Assembly: GCA_002298165.1 (NCBI GenBank)
Contig: DBMI01000052.1
Coordinates: 1-53,631, forward strand
DNA: 53,631 bases
DNA from: Desulfarculales bacterium UBA702
GTDB lineage: Bacteria > Desulfobacterota > Syntrophobacteria > Syntrophobacterales > Syntrophobacteraceae
Direction: 5' to 3'
The stretch's first letter is position 1. Every line of letters begins with the position of its first letter. The position numbers and the translations under genes are program-made. Positions 14,897-23,372 of the stretch are shown piece after piece. A model generated the notes under the pieces. The model did no database searches. It was not told the origin of the DNA and was given only the letters and a program-made list of their open reading frames with translations.

Positions 14897-14916
14897 TAAC
14901 TTGTCAAACCACATCC

Positions 14917-16233
14917 TTACTGCGGACCGGACTGATACAACCTGTCGTAGATGGCACCATCCTCCATCCCCCGGCTATTCTCGACATACTTCGTATAGGT
15001 CTTGATCACCATCTCGGTGTCCCGGTGCCCCATCACCTTGGCAATCCACAACGGATTGACGCCGTGGCTCAGGGCGTTCGTGGCAAAGCTATGGCGAGTC
15101 TGCTTGAGAGCTCTTACGGGTATCCCCACCACCTCCTCAAGCGTGGGTATCCAGACTTTCCTGCGCAAATTGCTCAGATGCACGGGGTGACCGCCCGGCG
15201 TGCAAAAGAAGTAGGCACTCCCCAACCTTTCATAAATGACTTTCTGGGCCAGCAGTGGCGCCAGCATTGTCTGTGTGAGTTTGATCGTCCGCCGACTGAA
15301 TCTGTTCTTGGTCTTCCCTTCCGTTCTCTGTCCTTCCACATCGAGCGTGATGGCCCGCCGAACGTGAAGCAACCCCTTTTCCCAATCGATGTCTTCCGGC
15401 TTTAATCCAATCTGCTCCCCCGGTCTTAAACCGGACCGGAAAGCAAACTGGAAATAGGGTCGCCAATGCTCAGGGAGGGCCTCGCAGATCATCACCTGTT
15501 CCTCAAGCTTAAACGGGAAGATTTCATCCCGAGCATCGTTTTCGGGCAGTCGGCTAAATCCAAAGAACGGGTCAAAGCCACGTCCCCACTTATGTTCAAT
15601 CGCGGCCGCTTCACAGATCATCCGCAGAGGCACCAAATACTTATTGATCGATTTATTGGAGACGGGATGGCCCTTAAGTTTCTGCTGCCGTGCCCAGGCC
15701 ACAAAATCTTCCAACACCTCTGCATTGAGCTGCCCAAATGACCGCGTGCCAAAGAACGGATCGAGATAGCGTTTCAGATAACTCTTGTACTCCCGAAGGG
15801 TTCTACCCGTTATCCGGCCCGAGAGGCTCCGTCGTTGATACCACTGCCAGGCATACTCCCCGCACCGCACCTGCTCGGGAGTTAGCGGGAGCCCGTAATG
15901 CTCACGCTCCTTGTTGGCGAAGTATTCCGCCTTCTTACTGAACGAGAAGGCCTCTGAAAACCGAAACGTACCTTCATCGATCTTGATCTTGATCCGATCC
16001 ATCTGTTCTCGAACAGTCTTGGTGTTTTTCTCATTCCAGCGGTATTCCGTCACTTCCCTAACCCGCTCATCAAGATAGATGAAATCCACCCCGACCTTGC
16101 CCTCATAGTTTCGGACCGAACCCCACTTATTGTGGTTCAGCCCGGATTTCCGGGTCTTTGCGATCTGCTTCTTTGATTTCGTAATGAGTGGAAAATCCAC
16201 CACATTGGCTTTCGCCGCATTACCAGTGCTCAT
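14917..16233 (-). CDS. Tyrosine recombinase / phage-type integrase
   Basis: 438 residues. An N-terminal arm-binding region (about 30-95) is followed by a SAM-like core domain (about 118-215). The catalytic domain has R270 in SGLRPGEQ, a Lys near 307-309, K377 and R380 in LKQTRHSFAT, H403 in MGHRDT and Y413 as nucleophile. The usual His of H-x-x-R is Lys here, as in some integrase groups. It would catalyse site-specific integration and excision of the element to its right. The TCACCC iterons lie just beyond its 3' end, and the excisionase-like gene at 16334 lies upstream. Confidence 0.88.
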   Translation of the reverse strand: MSTGNAAKANVVDFPLITKSKKQIAKTRKSGLNHNKWGSVRNYEGKVGVDFIYLDERVREVTEYRWNEKNTKTVREQMDRIKIKIDEGTFRFSEAFSFSKKAEYFANKEREHYGLPLTPEQVRCGEYAWQWYQRRSLSGRITGRTLREYKSYLKRYLDPFFGTRSFGQLNAEVLEDFVAWARQQKLKGHPVSNKSINKYLVPLRMICEAAAIEHKWGRGFDPFFGFSRLPENDARDEIFPFKLEEQVMICEALPEHWRPYFQFAFRSGLRPGEQIGLKPEDIDWEKGLLHVRRAITLDVEGQRTEGKTKNRFSRRTIKLTQTMLAPLLAQKVIYERLGSAYFFCTPGGHPVHLSNLRRKVWIPTLEEVVGIPVRALKQTRHSFATNALSHGVNPLWIAKVMGHRDTEMVIKTYTKYVENSRGMEDGAIYDRLYQSGPQ

Positions 16234-16333
16234 CCTAAATGCTCCTCATAGGCAACCTCCTTCCGCTGATTTTCACCAGCCTGCATTCTACCAGAATCAG
16301 CGGCTGCCAAGAAGAGTTCACTGCTCACGGACT

Positions 16334-16633
16334 TCAGATGTTGATCACTCGTGATCCCTTTTCTCGATGAGATCCCGATCCTTTTGATCGAACGATGGAT
16401 TCGGGGAACGCTTCCGGTCGAGTTTGATCTTGAGCATTTATGTGGGCTGGGAGGCTCGGCGTCTCGCCCAACCAGTCCCGCATCGCGCTCCATCGAAACA
16501 ACAGCTTCTTCGGGGTCGGTTTAATATAGTGCTCTCCCAGAATCAGCGTCCCTTTGTGAATCATGTTGTAAATGGTTTGCTCGCTGTATCTGATTCTGGC
16601 GGCTAATTCCTTGGTGGTCAGATATTCTTCCAC
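16334..16633 (-). CDS. Excisionase-like HTH protein
   Basis: 99 residues. The start is probably GTG 16631-16633 (EEYLTTKELAARIRYSEQTI), with AAAGGAAA upstream. The N-terminal HTH (about 4-25) with MIHKGTLILGEHYIKPTPKK matches AlpA/Xis-type winged helices, which bend DNA in excision complexes. A Pro- and charge-rich tail follows. It lies between the ATPase and integrase genes in the same direction. An upstream TTG is possible but would cross the hairpin at 16664. Confidence 0.65.
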   Translation of the reverse strand: MEEYLTTKELAARIRYSEQTIYNMIHKGTLILGEHYIKPTPKKLLFRWSAMRDWLGETPSLPAHINAQDQTRPEAFPESIVRSKGSGSHREKGSRVINI

Positions 16634-16663
16634 GGCAGTATTTCCTTTACAGGTAAAATGATT

Positions 16664-16687
16664 GGGGACAGCGCAGATGCTGTCCCC
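16664..16687. terminator. Hairpin between ATPase and excisionase genes
   Basis: GGGGACAGC and GCTGTCCCC form a perfect 9-bp stem with a six-base loop, six bases after the ATPase stop. No T-run follows on either strand, so it may be a processing or attenuation hairpin, or simply an mRNA-stabilising 3' end. Confidence 0.4.
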
Positions 16688-16692
16688 ATGAT

Positions 16693-17829
16693 TCAAACGG
16701 ATGACTCAGTCTGTTCCAACGGAAACCAGCCCTTCCACTCAGGTCTTGGCTCAGCAACCGGCATGACCGGTCCGTGAGGCGGCCGTTTCCCGAGCTGCAA
16801 CGGTTTCACGAACGGTGGGCGGGGCGCTTTCACAATCCCCACCCGATCAACCGTTTTGTACGCCAAGTAATATTTCGGTAGGAACTGCAATGTTTCGGGC
16901 GTTAGGCCCATTTCCCTGGCTAGGAGACTGGCTTCTTTATACCCCACCCGGAAGGCCACCAAGTTGCCGACGTTAAGCATGACTCTGGCGAGTTTTTCAC
17001 CGACCAGGGCGAAATCCTGAGTGGCAAGAAGACACGCCAGTTTGTATTTCCGACCTTCCTTCAAAATGTCGAACAGATTTGGATTCACGAAGTTATGCGC
17101 CTCATCAATATAGAGAGCCAGCGGTGAGTAGGTTTTGGGCCGCTGATAGAGGAAATAGTTTTTGACGGTTTGACTAAGTAGATTCCCCACAAAGAGCATG
17201 CGCTCGCGGCTCATGCCAAAACAATCTAGAATAAATGCTTTGCCGCTTTTACTGAAACTGCCCACTTCCAAAGGATTATTTCCACAGATAATCCTGTTCA
17301 CCTGCGCGTCCCCCAGAAGGTAATTCAGGCGGGCCAATATCCCCTCGGTCGTTACATCCTGTTTCCCTTGAGCGATGTGGTCACGTACATTGATCAGCGA
17401 CTTACGGTTACGTTTGAGATTGTAAAGTATCGATTCCTGAAGGATGGCGCGCATCCGTGCAGTGAGACTTTGATTGCTGGTGGTCAGCGCAATCACTTGG
17501 TTAATGGCCTCGCAGACTGTGTCCACGATCTGGTTTTCGTGATAGGGCTGGGCCATTATGTTGAGACTTAACGGCGTTTCTTGAGAACAATAAAGCGCCT
17601 GGCCATGGGAGATTGCCAGAGCATCCATGGCCAAAAAGCGTGCGGGATCGATCAGCATCCGCGACGTCCCATAGAGTTCATCTTGCTGCCAGCACGAGCG
17701 GATAAATGAAGTCTTGCCCGTGCCGGGGCCACCCACCATGGTTGTCCCCAGATACCGATTCGGACCCGCAATGTATTCCATCACCCAATTCGGACTTAGT
17801 CCGAGTTTTAACCGGGAAAGAAGATTCAT
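16693..17829 (-). CDS. Soluble VirD4/HerA-like DNA-translocating ATPase
   Basis: 378 residues. Walker A GGPGTGKT (33-40), Walker B LALYIDEAHNF (about 237-247), and LACLLATQDF (sensor region). The closest architecture is the TraG/VirD4 coupling proteins and HerA-FtsK ATPases. Unlike VirD4 there is no N-terminal membrane segment. It would pump or remodel DNA in transfer or maintenance of the element. No relaxase or secretion channel genes are seen nearby. GGAGGTGAACCG precedes the chosen ATG. A paralogue lies at 44828-46108. Confidence 0.75.
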   Translation of the reverse strand: MNLLSRLKLGLSPNWVMEYIAGPNRYLGTTMVGGPGTGKTSFIRSCWQQDELYGTSRMLIDPARFLAMDALAISHGQALYCSQETPLSLNIMAQPYHENQIVDTVCEAINQVIALTTSNQSLTARMRAILQESILYNLKRNRKSLINVRDHIAQGKQDVTTEGILARLNYLLGDAQVNRIICGNNPLEVGSFSKSGKAFILDCFGMSRERMLFVGNLLSQTVKNYFLYQRPKTYSPLALYIDEAHNFVNPNLFDILKEGRKYKLACLLATQDFALVGEKLARVMLNVGNLVAFRVGYKEASLLAREMGLTPETLQFLPKYYLAYKTVDRVGIVKAPRPPFVKPLQLGKRPPHGPVMPVAEPRPEWKGWFPLEQTESSV

Positions 17830-17840
17830 CGGTTCACCTC

Positions 17841-17896
17841 CATTCCATTTCACTGGAGAATTACCCTCAAGGTAGTTTTTCCAGTGAAGAGGAATG
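17841..17896. promoter_or_regulatory. Large interrupted hairpin upstream of ATPase gene
   Basis: Nested complementary arms are seen: CATTCC/GGAATG at the ends (17841-17846, 17891-17896), TTCACTGGA/TCCAGTGAA further in, and TACC/GGTA at the tip around CTCAA. The structure lies 12 bases upstream of the ATPase start in its mRNA leader. It could be an attenuator, a transfer-origin-like hairpin, or a terminator for the gene upstream. Confidence 0.4.
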
Positions 17897-17936
17897 AAAA
17901 TGTCAATTCGGCTTCTGCCGTCTATTTTTTAAGGGC

Positions 17937-17962
17937 GGGCAGAGCTTACCCAAGCCCTGCCC
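17937..17962. terminator. Hairpin after small gene
   Basis: GGGCAGAGCTT and AAGCCCTGCCC pair over 11 bases (one G-T) with an ACCC loop. It lies 14 bases beyond the 3' end of the 56-residue gene. No strong T-run follows; call as terminator is tentative. Confidence 0.35.
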
Positions 17963-17976
17963 TTTCCCTTACTGCG

Positions 17977-18147
17977 CTACGCAGCCTTTTTCCGGCACAA
18001 GACCCAGATTATTCTCGCGGCGCGTTCTATTTGCTCTTCGTCTTCAGTGTCGAGAGTATTCTTCCCGCATCGACACTTCACATCACTCTCGCGCTCCTTC
18101 TCGACAGCGCGATCATTCATCCGCCTTATTACATCAAGTCCGTGCAT
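17977..18147 (-). CDS. 56-residue protein with CRCG motif
   Basis: Begins MHGLDVIRRMNDRAV; contains CRCGKNTLDTEDEEQIERAA and ends VLCRKKAA. GGGGGTGA seven bases before the ATG suggests translation. Three cysteines could form a metal site. It lies in line with the ATPase and coiled-coil genes, between two hairpins. Function unknown. Confidence 0.5.
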   Translation of the reverse strand: MHGLDVIRRMNDRAVEKERESDVKCRCGKNTLDTEDEEQIERAARIIWVLCRKKAA

Positions 18148-18208
18148 CTATATCTCACCCCCTTCCCTCAATATTTCTGACGGGAGTTGTCAAAGACGCT
18201 CCCGCCAT

Positions 18209-18241
18209 CCCTTCACCGGAAATTTGATCCCCGGTGAAGGG
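18209..18241. terminator. Terminator-like hairpin after coiled-coil gene
   Basis: CCCTTCACCGG and CCGGTGAAGGG form a perfect 11-bp stem, loop 11 bases, 17 bases after the stop of the coiled-coil gene. A second smaller hairpin (CGGGAG/CTCCCG) follows at about 18181-18204. No T-run follows. Confidence 0.45.
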
Positions 18242-18258
18242 TGGTTGATTTTATCTTC

Positions 18259-18729
18259 TTACTCGCTGCTTTCTTTATCCGAGCCGATGCCCAATTCTTT
18301 CTTCATTTGCTGCAATTCGAGCTGGGCCTTTTCGGCTTCGATCTGGGTGAGATAGTTTTTCAACTGTTGCTCAGCCAGAGAGGCTTCCGCCGACCGTTTT
18401 TCAATCGCCAACATTTCCTGCTCGTGGTTAATTCTCACCATGTCCAAGTTGTATTTATGCCCAAATAACAGAAGCTCCTTAATCTGTTCGAACTGGGCCT
18501 TGGTTTGTCGCAATTTATTTTCGGCGATGTTGGCTTCGCTTTCCGCCGCAGTGTTGAGCTGCTTGAGCGCTACGTTATGGAAAAACCCTTCGATGATGCC
18601 GGCGATTCCTGGTTTGTATGGTAACTGAGGCACCGGCATAGGCAGCATCGGCTCGAACATCGCGGGCAACGCGTGTAGCGGCGGCAACTTTAATTTCAGT
18701 TTGTCATTCGTGGGAATCGGAAGGTTCAT
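18259..18729 (-). CDS. Coiled-coil protein
   Basis: 156 residues. The N-terminus is Pro-rich (LPPLHALPAMFEPMLPMPVP), and from about 50 to 150 it is a continuous charged helix (KQLNTAAESEANIAENK, LAEQQLKNYLTQIEAEKAQ) with heptad spacing. AAGGAG six bases before the ATG; overlaps the upstream membrane-protein gene by 26 bases. It probably assembles with that protein. Function unknown. Confidence 0.55.
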   Translation of the reverse strand: MNLPIPTNDKLKLKLPPLHALPAMFEPMLPMPVPQLPYKPGIAGIIEGFFHNVALKQLNTAAESEANIAENKLRQTKAQFEQIKELLLFGHKYNLDMVRINHEQEMLAIEKRSAEASLAEQQLKNYLTQIEAEKAQLELQQMKKELGIGSDKESSE

Positions 18730-18928
18730 TACGCACTCCTTGTGCAATACTCTGTAGGTACTGCGCAAAGGCTTGAGCGCTCTGTTCCCGATTCCGTTCC
18801 TGGATCGCCCGTTCATAGCCTCTTCGCAGCGCCGATTGATAACTAAGTAGCCAGCCTAAGAGGATACCAAGTCCGAATGCCATCAGCAGCGGCATTACGG
18901 ACGAACTCGCAATTACAATTTGTTCCAT
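18704..18928 (-). CDS. Single-TM small protein
   Basis: 74 residues. One membrane segment (SSVMPLLMAFGLGILLGWLL, about 9-28) is followed by a basic, Gln-rich cytoplasmic helix (RGYERAIQERNREQSAQ). AAAGGAAACAGCT precedes the ATG. It lies in a run of four tightly spaced membrane or coiled-coil genes ending the 16.7-20.3 kb operon. Function unknown. Confidence 0.55.
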   Translation of the reverse strand: MEQIVIASSSVMPLLMAFGLGILLGWLLSYQSALRRGYERAIQERNREQSAQAFAQYLQSIAQGVRNEPSDSHE

Positions 18929-18966
18929 AGCTGTTTCCTTTCTGGCCGCTCATCGTAGCCAGTAGA

Positions 18967-19329
18967 TTATCGATACGCATGCCAACGATAGGGTGATTCC
19001 CAATAGCCGGTTGTCCCATAGGATGGATACCCCGGTTGGCAACCGCACCGTTCTCCTGGTTGGTACCGCACGGCATAGCCGTTTCGCACCAGTGGACGCG
19101 AGATGGGTTTGTGTTTTATTTTCGACCGGCCATGCGGGGCAGTGACAGATTCCTTGTCGTGGGTTCCCGCCATCTTTTCCACGATGACCGGCTTTTCAAC
19201 AATTTCCACTTCTTTCACGATTACGGGCTTCTCAATTACCTCCCGTTTTATTTCAGGAGGCGGTTTGTAATACGCCACCAGCCCCAGCATCAGAGAAAAG
19301 GTGAGGCATATGGCGATTTGGTTGGTCAT
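18967..19329 (-). CDS. Membrane-anchored protein with EKPVIV repeats
   Basis: 120 residues. An N-terminal hydrophobic segment (about 4-21) may be a signal peptide or anchor. After it comes a short repeat: EVIEKPVIVKEVEIVEKPVIVEK (given here as EKPVIV twice, about 33-51). The C-terminal part is Gly/Tyr/Pro-rich with two Cys (GERCGCQPGYPSYG). AAGGAGGTAATCT precedes the ATG. It overlaps the Replic_Relax-like gene by 77 bases. Cell-envelope location is inferred; function unknown. Confidence 0.5.
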   Translation of the reverse strand: MTNQIAICLTFSLMLGLVAYYKPPPEIKREVIEKPVIVKEVEIVEKPVIVEKMAGTHDKESVTAPHGRSKIKHKPISRPLVRNGYAVRYQPGERCGCQPGYPSYGTTGYWESPYRWHAYR

Positions 19330-19867
19330 AGATTACCTCCTTGAGGTAGCGACTGAGTTCATCGCTCCTGACAAAATCGAAATGCGGAATCGTGACCCTG
19401 AACAATTGGCCGAGGTACTTTTTGGCATCGGCCCACTGGTTCCACACATTCCGCTTAGTTTCCAAAGAGCGGTCTGATTCCTGATTGACCGCTTCGAGTA
19501 CCAGACACAACGCCCGGTTGTGATCGGTGATCAAGATGAGCGCGTCTGGTCGCAAGCCAACAGCTTGTATGGTGTGCTCGCGAAAAATAGAAACGGCAAA
19601 GGGCAGTTTGAGAATTTCGGCAAGTATCCTGGTCAGAAGCCTTGCATGTTCGCCATAATCGGATTTACATCCCGGCAGCCGGAAGAATCCGTTGCCCTTT
19701 TCCAGGCGGTTAAGGCTGACGAGTTCGACAAGGATTTTGTAAGCGTTATTGCTGGCCGAAACTCCCGCCGTCCAGTACCCCTTCGCTGACATAACTTTGC
19801 CGATGGGGTGCTTGTCCGAGACTTGCAGCATCTCCATGAGCCTCATGACTTCATCTACTTTGTCCAT
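19253..19867 (-). CDS. Replic_Relax-like protein (winged helix plus nuclease-like fold)
   Basis: 204 residues. The N-terminal part reads as a winged helix (about 1-60, NNAYKILVELVSLNRLEKG), the C-terminal part has VGLRPDALILI (about 103-113) and CLVLEAVNQE, the spacing seen in replication-relaxation proteins of plasmids and ICEs, whose C-terminal domain resembles PD-(D/E)XK nucleases. The lysine of a true nuclease is not evident. GGAG before the ATG. Such genes usually sit beside VirD4-like ATPases in transferable elements, as here. Confidence 0.55.
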   Translation of the reverse strand: MDKVDEVMRLMEMLQVSDKHPIGKVMSAKGYWTAGVSASNNAYKILVELVSLNRLEKGNGFFRLPGCKSDYGEHARLLTRILAEILKLPFAVSIFREHTIQAVGLRPDALILITDHNRALCLVLEAVNQESDRSLETKRNVWNQWADAKKYLGQLFRVTIPHFDFVRSDELSRYLKEVIYDQPNRHMPHLFSDAGAGGVLQTAS

Positions 19868-19990
19868 TGCTTCTGCTCCATCGGTTAATCAGTTAACGTT
19901 GTACGCCTTATATTTCATTGTATTTTCAGGCAGATGGAAAGACGACTCCAGGAGCTTCCACCGCTTCCTTGTATTTCCATAAAAAGCAAA

Positions 19991-20016
19991 GGACCGAGAG
20001 ATTTCTCTCTCAGTCC
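19991..20016 (-). terminator. Rho-independent terminator
   Basis: On the minus strand GGACTGAGAGA and TCTCTCGGTCC pair (one mismatch) and are followed by a T-rich run (TTTGCTTTTT). It lies 22 bases after the stop of the HTH gene at 20039. Confidence 0.65.
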
Positions 20017-20038
20017 AGTTAATCAGAAACCAGAAAGC

Positions 20039-20338
20039 TTATTTGCGTAAAAGACCGTGGGTGCTGAAAAGCTCGTGGACTATCTGGTATCGCAACTCGC
20101 GGGAAAGATGGGACGTTTTCCAATAGAGGAAGGTCGCCATGGAGAGGATCTCAACGTGGTATCCCTGCTTATCATGGTACCCAGTGAGACGGCCCTCGTT
20201 TACAAAATTACGGATACTCTTTTCGTGGTAGCCGAGCACTTCGGCGGCTTTATTCTTCATCACCCAGGTCCGATTGATTCGATTGCCGAAATCTTCTCGG
20301 GCTTCCCGTGCTATGGCTTCCTCCGTCTTAACCGTCAT
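20039..20338 (-). CDS. HTH protein, first gene of the minus-strand operon
   Basis: 99 residues beginning MTVKTEEAIAREARED. MKNKAAEVLGYHEKSIRNFV and NEGRLTGYHDKQGYHVEIL (about 27-66) form a MerR/Xis-like winged helix. GGAGGAGGGAAGGTG precedes the ATG. Divergent from the regulator at 20534. It may regulate the element or act in excision. Confidence 0.55.
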   Translation of the reverse strand: MTVKTEEAIAREAREDFGNRINRTWVMKNKAAEVLGYHEKSIRNFVNEGRLTGYHDKQGYHVEILSMATFLYWKTSHLSRELRYQIVHELFSTHGLLRK

Positions 20339-20533
20339 CACCTTCCCTCCTCCTAGCGGTCCGGAGCCGAGTTGAAACAATGAGAAGCGCTGTGTGAGGA
20401 ATTATATTGATGCTCCACTTTTGGATTGCTCTGCGGAGCCACCTGTGATACGTACTCAATGAGTGTGGATTCTAGTCGCAGTTGTTCGGTATGTCAAGCA
20501 TTACTGCAAGTACTATTTACAGTGAGGAACGCT

Positions 20534-21574
20534 ATGTCACAGTCGGCAGACAGAAAATTCGCTCCCGAGCCCAGCTATGATCTGGGGGGGAAGTTAATAC
20601 AATCCGGTCTGAGCAAAAATGAAATAGCCACTATCACTGGCATTTCAAATAGTTACCTAAAACTCATCGAAAAGGGAAAAGTGGGCAAGATTGGCCGAGA
20701 TAAAATTCTTGCCGTCGCAATGGTGGCGCTCAATCTCCCCTTAAGCGAAACCAATGAGATACTCAAGTTTTATGGGTGGAGCGAGGTTGATGAGCTCGAT
20801 GCGAACCTGCTGATGCAGGCTGCGGAGCGACGGAGTATCAAGGGGCTTCAAAACATCCACTCCCTGATCACCTTTGACCTGTTGATCTTATCCATGGAAC
20901 GGTTGCCGGGAGATACATACTTAATTTACAAGACGCCTCATGTCGCCATGATGTCCCATGAATATGTATTCCACATTAAGAGAAAATATGAAAAGCTTTA
21001 TACCAGCCAGGATGACTCATTGTATCGCATTTACAGCACCTTGTCCGATCATTTCCATCATAGGAGATGGCACTTATTTAATTACTCTTTGAAAAATGGC
21101 TATCATATCAACACGTTGGTTTGTCATAAATGTATGGAGGATTATATAGCACTAGGTAGTAAGGCTGAGGTCAAAAAGCATATATTGAAACACATTAGAG
21201 AAACAATTCAATTCGTTACTCGCTATCCAGGATTGTTCAATATTAAGTTAATTGGGATGTGCCCACGCCTATTTGTCCAAATGAAGGAGCTACCCAGCAA
21301 TAGCAATGAAAACAGCAAGGTGCTTTTTATGGGTCAGGATCAACCGCACATTGATTATTTTGATGAGAGGGTAAGGACCTTAACTAACCTGGGTCATCTC
21401 CAAAACAATACCGTTGGATTTGCGACTGACCATAAGCAAGTCTTCCAAAAATATTTGGATGAATACCATCGATTAACCGAAACTGAAATCCCTATTCAGG
21501 ATATGCCGGATTATTTACAGTCCATGGTTAAAACGCTCATTGGAGTAGACAAGCAAGAGTTAATGGCTGAATAA
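20534..21574 (+). CDS. XRE-family regulator with long C-terminal domain
   Basis: 346 residues. The HTH is LSKNEIATITGISNSYLKLI (about 25-44). The long C-terminal part (about 110-346) has CHKCMED and MCPRLF but no domain I can name. AGGAACGCT-like GAGG site precedes ATG 20534; the frame is open further upstream. It is divergent from the element's minus-strand operon and is the natural candidate for its repressor or activator; a ligand- or signal-sensing C-terminus is inference. Confidence 0.6.
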   Translation: MSQSADRKFAPEPSYDLGGKLIQSGLSKNEIATITGISNSYLKLIEKGKVGKIGRDKILAVAMVALNLPLSETNEILKFYGWSEVDELDANLLMQAAERRSIKGLQNIHSLITFDLLILSMERLPGDTYLIYKTPHVAMMSHEYVFHIKRKYEKLYTSQDDSLYRIYSTLSDHFHHRRWHLFNYSLKNGYHINTLVCHKCMEDYIALGSKAEVKKHILKHIRETIQFVTRYPGLFNIKLIGMCPRLFVQMKELPSNSNENSKVLFMGQDQPHIDYFDERVRTLTNLGHLQNNTVGFATDHKQVFQKYLDEYHRLTETEIPIQDMPDYLQSMVKTLIGVDKQELMAE

Positions 21575-22009
21575 TCGGCGACGGAGGTAACTCCCTGGTT
21601 ATTTTATAAACGGCATAATCCTGATGAAAAACCGTGGAATGCGAATAACTTCAATCGGTTAAGGGCTGGTTAATCCCTTCTTTAAAGGGGCGGTCCTTGG
21701 TTACACTGGTTTTTTCTCTCCCCTCCTCGTCTCTCTCTTCTTCTTTCTTCTCTCTATCATTCCCGTGCAACCGTTAGGGTCATGGGGCAGCAACCGGCTT
21801 ACGCAGTAGCCTTCAGTGTTGCTTGTAACGGCAACAATACCCGTCTTTTATCTCTCGGGATGTTCGCCTAAGCTGAATGTGTGATACCGGAAACAGGCAA
21901 ACATTCCTTGCATTACGGACACTTGTAAGCTCTTACCCTTAACGCTAGAGTGGATATAGACAAGTGTGGCCAAATTCGCCATACCCCTATATCGCTCTTT
22001 AACAATTCA
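21575..22009. other. Intergenic region with polypyrimidine tract
   Basis: No gene seen. It holds a small hairpin (CCCTT/AAGGG near 21675-21690) and a 47-base run (21710-21756) that is all C and T except one G. The strong strand asymmetry could mark a DNA-melting or protein-binding site, or it may be chance. The region separates the regulator from the second excisionase/integrase pair. Confidence 0.4.
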
Positions 22010-22207
22010 ATGAACATCGGTTTCGATGCCCCTCACCCACTTAAAAAAGTGTACACCACCGAAGAAGTTGCGGAGGTCCTGGCCATTTCCAAAACCACTG
22101 TGTATCGGTTGGTAGATAAACGGGAGCTCCCGGCTCACAAGGTGGGCGGCTCACTCAGGTTTCCTATTACGGAGATTAACCAGTACCTGGAAGCAAAGGG
22201 CATTTGA
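22010..22207 (+). CDS. Excisionase-family HTH_17 protein
   Basis: 65 residues beginning MNIGFDAPHPLKKVYTTEEV. The motif VYTTEEVAEVLAISKTTVYR, followed by KRELPAHKVGGSLRFP, is a textbook HTH_17/excisionase winged helix. No good ribosome binding site is seen; a GTG at 21950 is an alternative start. It directly precedes the integrase and would act as directionality factor. Two similar proteins follow at 23646 and 23994. Confidence 0.7.
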   Translation: MNIGFDAPHPLKKVYTTEEVAEVLAISKTTVYRLVDKRELPAHKVGGSLRFPITEINQYLEAKGI

Positions 22208-22226
22208 CCGATGCCTCTATAAGCGT

Positions 22227-23369
22227 ATGGGTGTAAGAAAACGCTATCGAAAATGGTTCGTGGATTTCCAATTCCACCGGAAACGCATTCGTCGGGCGAG
22301 CCCGGACAATTCCCGAAAAGGAGCCCTCAACTATGAAGTCCAGTTACGAAAACGCCTGGCATCAGGCGAACCGCTCGATCCCGAGCGGACCAAAGATCAG
22401 CCGAAAGAACTCTTGTTTCGAGAGTTTGCCAGTGAATGGTTAGAAACGTATGTCAAAAGCAATAACAAGCCTTCTGAGTTTGGGAGCAAACAATCAATTC
22501 TCAAGGCCCATCTCGTGCCGTTTTTTGGTCGCAAGAAACTCGGAGCCATTGGGAGCCGAGACATCGAACGCTACAAAGCCGAGAAAATCGCTCAGCAGCT
22601 CAAAGCCAAGACGATCAATAATCAGCTAACGGTGCTTCGCCGAGCGCTGCAGACCGCCAAGGAATGGGGGCTCATCGCGGCGTGCCCGGAGATGAAGCAG
22701 CTCAAGAAGCAACCGAGTAAATATGATTTTCTGACCCGGGAGGAAAGTCAGCAACTGCTTGATGCTGTCAGTGGGTTCTGGCATGACATGATTCTCATGG
22801 CGCTGGAAACGGGTTTGCGTTTCGGAGAGCTGACGGCCTTAACCTGGGAGGACGTAGACTTTGCTACTGGTGAACTCACCATTCGGCAGGCCTATGCCCG
22901 AGGGGTGCTGGGCAGCACGAAGAGCAACCGTATCCGGCAAGTTCCGATGTCTGATTCGGTTCTTCAACTCCTCTCCCGCAGAGTCAAGCAGCGCGGCTTA
23001 ATATTCCCCGGCATGAACGGCGAGTACTTGAGGCAAAACCGCAGCATGCGCACGCTCAAAAAGATTTGTGAAAAGGCCGGTATACGTGCCGTTGGCTGGC
23101 ACACGCTCCGGCATACCTTTGCGTCGCACCTCGTCCAGCAGGGAGCAAATCTCTTAGCGGTGCAGGCGCTCCTGGGACACACTGACATTCAGACAACGAT
23201 GCGGTATGCGCACTTAAATCGCACGGCCCTGCACGAAGCCATGCGGGCGCTGAACCCTCAAACCAGCAGTGGAGAAAAAAATGTCACTATCGTGTCACAG
23301 GTCAGGGAAAAAGACCAAAAAACGATGTCCTGGCCGAGCGAGAGCAATGCGGAATTTATGCTTAAATAA
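22227..23369 (+). CDS. Tyrosine recombinase / integrase
   Basis: 380 residues. Arm-binding N-terminus (about 1-50), SAM-like domain (about 60-150), catalytic domain with R198 (TGLRFGEL), K232 (STKSNRIR), H292-x-x-R295 (WHTLRHTF), H318 (LLGHTD) and Y327 (MRYAHL): all six key residues are present. Its 3' end contains a TGTCAC iteron pair (23282-23298), and a tRNA 3'-end copy lies 38 bases after the stop, the usual place for the attachment site of this enzyme class. Confidence 0.9.
   Translation: MGVRKRYRKWFVDFQFHRKRIRRASPDNSRKGALNYEVQLRKRLASGEPLDPERTKDQPKELLFREFASEWLETYVKSNNKPSEFGSKQSILKAHLVPFFGRKKLGAIGSRDIERYKAEKIAQQLKAKTINNQLTVLRRALQTAKEWGLIAACPEMKQLKKQPSKYDFLTREESQQLLDAVSGFWHDMILMALETGLRFGELTALTWEDVDFATGELTIRQAYARGVLGSTKSNRIRQVPMSDSVLQLLSRRVKQRGLIFPGMNGEYLRQNRSMRTLKKICEKAGIRAVGWHTLRHTFASHLVQQGANLLAVQALLGHTDIQTTMRYAHLNRTALHEAMRALNPQTSSGEKNVTIVSQVREKDQKTMSWPSESNAEFMLK
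23282..23298 (+). repeat. TGTCAC iteron pair inside integrase 3' end
   Basis: TGTCACTATCGTGTCAC: two TGTCAC units 11 bases apart. The exact reverse complement occurs at 27920-27936, and related copies at 23539, 27931 and 28196. Confidence 0.6.
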
Positions 23370-23372
23370 AAG

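Noticed and set aside
12361..14900. Left end of the Mu-like prophage
   Set aside because: It should lie past the repressor, but I could not identify transposase-binding repeats or a target duplication with confidence, so no boundary is called.
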